NCBI RefSeq assembly: GCF_010093225.1 | Contig: NZ_PDWM01000028.1 | Coordinates: 1-42,059, forward strand | Source: Pseudoxanthomonas koreensis | Lineage (GTDB): Bacteria > Pseudomonadota > Gammaproteobacteria > Xanthomonadales > Xanthomonadaceae | Reading direction: 5' to 3' | DNA: 42,059 bases | In this document: positions 38,783-42,059 of the stretch, piece after piece | Layout of the letters: each line of letters opens with the position of its first letter | How positions within the stretch are numbered: the stretch's first letter is position 1 | Position numbers and translations under genes: made by a program | Notes under the pieces: model-generated | What the model was told of the DNA's origin: nothing | Seen by the model: the letters and a program-made list of their open reading frames with translations, nothing else | Database searches by the model: none

Positions 38783-40111
38783 ATGCTGCGCGGCCTCACC
38801 GGCATCTCCGCCGCCGAATACGCGCGCCGCCGCCGCCAGCTGATGCGCATGGCCGGCGAGGACGCGATCCTGGTCCTGCCGGCCGCGCCGGTGCGCGTGC
38901 GCAGCCACGACACCCACTATCCGTACCGGCAGGACTCCGACTTCTGGTACCTGTGCGGCTTTCCCGAGCCGGAGGCGGTGCTGGTGCTGGTGCCCGGCCG
39001 CAGGCATGGCGAGGCCCTGCTGTTCTGCCGCGAGCGCGATCCGGAGCGCGAAGGCTGGGACGGCCCGCGCGCCGGCCAGGAGGGCGCGGTCGATGGCTTC
39101 GGCATGGACGACGCCTATCCGATCGACGACCTCGACGAGATCCTGCCAGGGCTGCTGGAAGGGCGCTCGCGGGTCTACTACCACTTCGGCCGCGACGCCG
39201 AGTTCGACCTCAAGCTGATCGGCTGGGTCAACCGGGTGCGCGCGCAGGTGCGCCACGGCGCGCAGCCGCCGCACGAGTTCCTCGAGCTGGGCCACCTGCT
39301 GCACGAGCAGCGCCTGTTCAAGTCGAAGGACGAGATCCGGCTGATGGAGAAGGCCGCGGCGATCAGCGTGCGCGCGCACCAGGCGGCGATGCGCGCGGCG
39401 CGGCCGGGGATCCACGAGTACGAACTGCAGGCCGAGCTGGAACGGGTGTTCCGCGCCGCCGACGCCTGCCCGGCGTACGGCAGCATCGTCGGCGCCGGCG
39501 CCAACGGCTGCGTGCTGCATTACGTGGCCAACGCGGCCAAGGCCAGGGACGGCGACCTGGTCCTGATCGACGCCGGCGCCGAATACCGCAACTACGCCGC
39601 CGACATCACCCGCACCTTCCCGGTGAACGCCCGCTTCTCGAAGGAACAGCGCGCGCTGCACGACCTGGTCGGCGCGGCGCAGGCGGCGGCGCTGGCGCAG
39701 GCGCGGCCCGGGGTGCCGTTCGCGGCGATGCACGAGGCGGCGGTCGAGGCACTGACCGAAGGCCTGCTCGGGCTGGGGCTGCTCAAGGGCAGCCTGGAGA
39801 AGAACATCGCCGAAGGCCACTACAAGCGCTTCTACCGGCACAAGAGCGGGCACTGGCTGGGGCTGGACGTGCACGACGTGGGCGACTACCGGATCGACGG
39901 CGAGTCGCGGCTGCTGGAGCCGGGGATGGTGCTGACCATCGAGCCGGGGCTGTACGTGGGCGCGGACGAGAAGTCGGTGCCGGCGAAGTGGCGCGGCATC
40001 GGCATCCGCACCGAGGACGACGTGCTGGTCACCGCCGGGGGCCACCGCGTGCTCACCGCCGGCCTGGCCCGCTCGGCCGACGAGATCGAGGCGTTCATGG
40101 CGGCGGGCTGA
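38783..40111 (+). CDS. pepP: Xaa-Pro aminopeptidase (aminopeptidase P)
   Basis: Dinuclear-metal enzyme releasing the N-terminal residue next to proline. It has 442 residues. The N-terminal creatinase-like domain contains YPYRQDSDFWYLCGFPEPE. The C-terminal pita-bread domain holds all five metal ligands: Asp263 and Asp274, His357, Glu387 and Glu411, matching E. coli PepP spacing. ATG 38783 is one base after the ygfB stop, so translational coupling is likely. Followed by a palindrome at 40112. Confidence 0.95.
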   Translation: MLRGLTGISAAEYARRRRQLMRMAGEDAILVLPAAPVRVRSHDTHYPYRQDSDFWYLCGFPEPEAVLVLVPGRRHGEALLFCRERDPEREGWDGPRAGQEGAVDGFGMDDAYPIDDLDEILPGLLEGRSRVYYHFGRDAEFDLKLIGWVNRVRAQVRHGAQPPHEFLELGHLLHEQRLFKSKDEIRLMEKAAAISVRAHQAAMRAARPGIHEYELQAELERVFRAADACPAYGSIVGAGANGCVLHYVANAAKARDGDLVLIDAGAEYRNYAADITRTFPVNARFSKEQRALHDLVGAAQAAALAQARPGVPFAAMHEAAVEALTEGLLGLGLLKGSLEKNIAEGHYKRFYRHKSGHWLGLDVHDVGDYRIDGESRLLEPGMVLTIEPGLYVGADEKSVPAKWRGIGIRTEDDVLVTAGGHRVLTAGLARSADEIEAFMAAG

Positions 40112-40140
40112 GTGGAGCAGCGGGGCAAGCCCCGCTCCAC
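40112..40140. repeat. Single REP-like hairpin (GTGGAGCAGCGGGGC unit)
   Basis: GTGGAGCAGCGGGG on the left pairs imperfectly with CCCCGCTCCAC on the right around a CAAG loop. It begins at the base after the pepP stop and has the same style as the element at 26675, but only one hairpin instead of two. Could act as the terminator of ygfB-pepP or the convergent cysK. Confidence 0.65.
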
Positions 40141-40159
40141 GGAAGCCCACCGTGTCCGG

Positions 40160-41119
40160 TCAGCCCAGCGACGCCAGCCACTCGTCGTCCGAGCCGTCGT
40201 TGACGCCTTCGAACAGCGGCGTCGAGAAATAGCGCTCGCCGGTGTCCGGCAGTACCGCCAGCAGCACCGAGCCCTTGGGCGCATCGGCGGCCACCTTCAG
40301 CGCGGCGGCGACAGTGGCGCCGGAAGACAGGCCGACGAAGATGCCTTCCTCGGTCGACAGCCGGCGCGCGGTGGCGATGGCCTCCTCGTCGGCCACAGTG
40401 ACGATCTGGTCGGCGACCTCGCCGTTGAGAACCTGCGGCAGGAAGTCCGGGGTCCAGCCCTGGACCTTGTGCGGCTTCCACTCGTTGCCGCCCAGCAGCG
40501 AAGCGTTGGCCGGCTCGGCGGCGGTGATCCGCACTTCCGGGCGGGCCACCTTCAGTACCTCGCCCACGCCGGTCAGGGTGCCACCGGTACCCCAGCCACT
40601 GACGAAGTGGTCGAGCCGGCGGCCGGCGAAGTCGCGCAGGATCTCGGCGGCGGTGGTCTGGCGGTGGTAGGCCGGGTTGGCCGGATTGGCGAACTGGCTG
40701 GCCAGGAACCAGCCATGCTTCTTCGCCAGTTCCTCGGCCCTGCGGACCATGCCGGTACCGCGCTCGGCGGCGGCGGTCAGGATCACCTTGCCGCCGTAGG
40801 CACGGATCAGCTTGCGGCGCCCGGCCGAGAAGGTCGCGGTCATCACCGCCACGAACCGGTAGCCGCGCGCGGCGGCGACCGCGGCCAGGGCCACGCCGGT
40901 ATTGCCTGAAGTCGCCTCGACGATGGTGTCGCCGGGCTTGAGCAGGCCCTTGGCCTCGGCGTCGAGCACGATCGCCAGGGCCAGGCGGTCCTTGACCGAG
41001 CCGGCGGGGTTGAAGGCCTCGACCTTCGCGTACAGCTCCACGTGCGCCGGGGCGACGCGGTGCAGCTTGACGACCGGGGTGCGGCCGATGGTGTCGAGGA
41101 GGCTGTCGTAGATGGCCAT
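40160..41119 (-). CDS. cysK: Cysteine synthase A (O-acetylserine sulfhydrylase)
   Basis: PLP enzyme making cysteine from O-acetylserine and sulfide. It has 319 residues. PLP Lys43 in GSVKDRLA, phosphate/substrate loop TSGNTG at 70-75, WGTGGTLTG, and GLSSGATVAAALK near the C-terminus. The segment after the second loop reads VMTATFSAGRRKLIRAYGG where most CysK proteins have a TMPETMS-like stretch, so the region that usually contacts the active-site opening is divergent. ATG 41119. Downstream of cobA on the same strand with 55 bp between. Confidence 0.93.
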   Translation of the reverse strand: MAIYDSLLDTIGRTPVVKLHRVAPAHVELYAKVEAFNPAGSVKDRLALAIVLDAEAKGLLKPGDTIVEATSGNTGVALAAVAAARGYRFVAVMTATFSAGRRKLIRAYGGKVILTAAAERGTGMVRRAEELAKKHGWFLASQFANPANPAYHRQTTAAEILRDFAGRRLDHFVSGWGTGGTLTGVGEVLKVARPEVRITAAEPANASLLGGNEWKPHKVQGWTPDFLPQVLNGEVADQIVTVADEEAIATARRLSTEEGIFVGLSSGATVAAALKVAADAPKGSVLLAVLPDTGERYFSTPLFEGVNDGSDDEWLASLG

Positions 41120-41174
41120 GGGAGGTTCCGGTTGGGGCGGGAGTGAAGGAAGGCGGGAGGGGGTAGCAATGCGG

Positions 41175-42011
41175 TCAGGCGGCGCGGGCCAGTGGCGGTT
41201 TGGCCGCCGACGCAGCCAGCGGGGCGGCGCCGAACCAGTGCAACTGCCCGGCCAGCGCAGCCACCTCGCCCAGGATCAGCAGCGCCGGCGAGGCGACGGC
41301 ATGGGCGCGGGCGGTCTCGGCCAGGTCGTCGAGGGTGCCGGTGATCACCCGCTGTTCCGGGCGCGAGCCGTTCTCGACCAGGGCGAACGGGGTGGACGGG
41401 GCGCGACCGGCGGCGAGCAGGCGCTCGCGCAGGCGTTCCAGGCCGGCCACGCCCATGTACACGGCCAGGGTCTGGCGTTCCTGCGCCAGCGCGTCCCAGT
41501 CGAGCACGTCCACGCTGTCGCGGCAGTGCGCGGTCAGCAGGCGCACCGACTGGGCGTGGTCGCGGTGGGTCAGCGGGATCCCGGCGTAGGCGGCGCAGGC
41601 CACCGCGGCGGTGATCCCGGGGACCACCCGGTAGGGGATGCCGTGCGCGCGCAGGAACTCCAGTTCCTCGCCGCCGCGGCCGAACACGAACGGATCGCCG
41701 CCCTTGAGCCGGACCACGCGGCGGCCGGCGCGGGCGTGTTCCAGCATCAGCGCGTGGATGTCCTGCTGCGGTGTGCTGTGGTCGCCGGCCGACTTGCCCG
41801 TTTCCACCCGCAGCGCCGCCGGGTTGGCCAGGGCCAGCACGCCGGCGCCGACCAGGCGGTCGTGCAGGACCACCTCGGCCGCCTCCAGCGCGCGCAGGGC
41901 GTGCAGGGTCAGCAGTCCCGGGTCGCCCGGGCCGGCGCCGACCAGGGCGACGCTGCCCGGAGACAGGTCGGACAGGTCGAAGCCGGTGGCGGGGGCGGCG
42001 GGCAGGCTCAC
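41175..42011 (-). CDS. cobA: Uroporphyrinogen-III C-methyltransferase
   Basis: SAM-dependent double methylation of uroporphyrinogen III to precorrin-2, leading to siroheme (for sulfite/nitrite reductase) and possibly cobalamin. It has 278 residues, a stand-alone methyltransferase without the CysG dehydrogenase/ferrochelatase part. Motifs: [15 protein letters not shown] (residues ~21-35), [40 protein letters not shown]. The start at 42011 is a GTG with no clear Shine-Dalgarno; the true start may differ slightly. Next to cysK, which points to siroheme for assimilatory sulfite reduction. Confidence 0.93.
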   Translation of the reverse strand: MSLPAAPATGFDLSDLSPGSVALVGAGPGDPGLLTLHALRALEAAEVVLHDRLVGAGVLALANPAALRVETGKSAGDHSTPQQDIHALMLEHARAGRRVVRLKGGDPFVFGRGGEELEFLRAHGIPYRVVPGITAAVACAAYAGIPLTHRDHAQSVRLLTAHCRDSVDVLDWDALAQERQTLAVYMGVAGLERLRERLLAAGRAPSTPFALVENGSRPEQRVITGTLDDLAETARAHAVASPALLILGEVAALAGQLHWFGAAPLAASAAKPPLARAA

Positions 42012-42059
42012 GGCAGGGGCTGGGTCTTCTACCCAATTTCGAGCGCACGTGAACCCTGG
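42012..42059 (-). other. Upstream edge of cobA
   Basis: Short intergenic end of the window. It contains a small inverted repeat GGGT/ACCC around TCTTCT (42021-42033), which could be part of a leader or nothing. Too little sequence to assign a promoter. Confidence 0.3.

Noticed and set aside
35800-38913. A 1037-codon minus-strand open frame across the GGDEF-EAL gene and ygfB
   Set aside because: Arg/Pro/Ala-rich shadow in another frame; the 720-residue GGDEF-EAL protein explains this DNA.

Overview
This window is a stretch of high-GC gammaproteobacterial chromosome, most like the Lysobacteraceae (Xanthomonadaceae: Lysobacter, Luteimonas, Pseudoxanthomonas and relatives). Four observations point there: the ilvC-ilvG-ilvM-ilvA operon order, a PPi-dependent phosphofructokinase, a short (187-residue) adenylate kinase next to mpl, and dense REP-type palindromes between genes. 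The genus cannot be fixed by reading alone. I see no prophage, integron, insertion sequence, CRISPR array, tRNA or rRNA.

Layout. 33-4770 (minus) is the branched-chain amino-acid operon ilvC-ilvG-ilvM-ilvA, preceded by a well-formed attenuator: a leader peptide with a Leu-Leu-Val-Leu-Val-Leu-Ile run, an antiterminator and an intrinsic terminator. ilvD is divergent (4968-6806). 6958-10943 carries a secreted gamma-glutamyltransferase, a PEGA-like lipoprotein and a GH5 mannanase-like lipoprotein. 11002-14047 holds a TPP riboswitch, thiC and two small membrane-protein genes, one with a degenerate K+-channel-like pore. 14089-18392 (minus) is a pyrophosphate cluster: soluble PPase, membrane H+-PPase and PPi-dependent phosphofructokinase. 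Divergent from it are adk, mpl and a LON-domain gene (18537-21302). 21214-23316 is a DedA-PAP2-LssY fusion whose PAP2 domain has lost key residues. 23427-28066 holds a RIO/Kdo-kinase-like protein, an SDR, a transsulfuration PLP enzyme, glyoxalase I and an acetylornithine-type aminotransferase. 28266-34798 contains a HAD hydrolase, hemL, thiE, rubredoxin, a SirB1-like protein, a DUF192 lipoprotein, rpiA, an EVE protein and 5-formyl-THF cyclo-ligase. 34944-40111 is the fau-6S RNA-zapA-zapB-like / ygfB-pepP block known from enterobacteria, here with a PAS-GGDEF-EAL gene inserted. 40160-42011 holds cysK and cobA (sulfur assimilation and siroheme).

Repeats are the most unusual structural feature. 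A ~135-bp nested palindrome occurs in five complete copies (19113, 28114, 30211, 31338, 33571) and one truncated copy (6814). Its outer arms carry GTAGGAGCCCACTTCAGG and its inner arms carry GTTCAACGCG. Two genes (thiE and rubredoxin) take their stop codon from the element itself. Two other palindrome families occur once or twice.

Most genes are ordinary core metabolism. The parts worth a second look are the ilv attenuator, the repeat family and its stop codons, the altered PAP2 domain and its convergent overlap, the pore-like protein beside a 54-residue membrane protein, and the PPi cluster.
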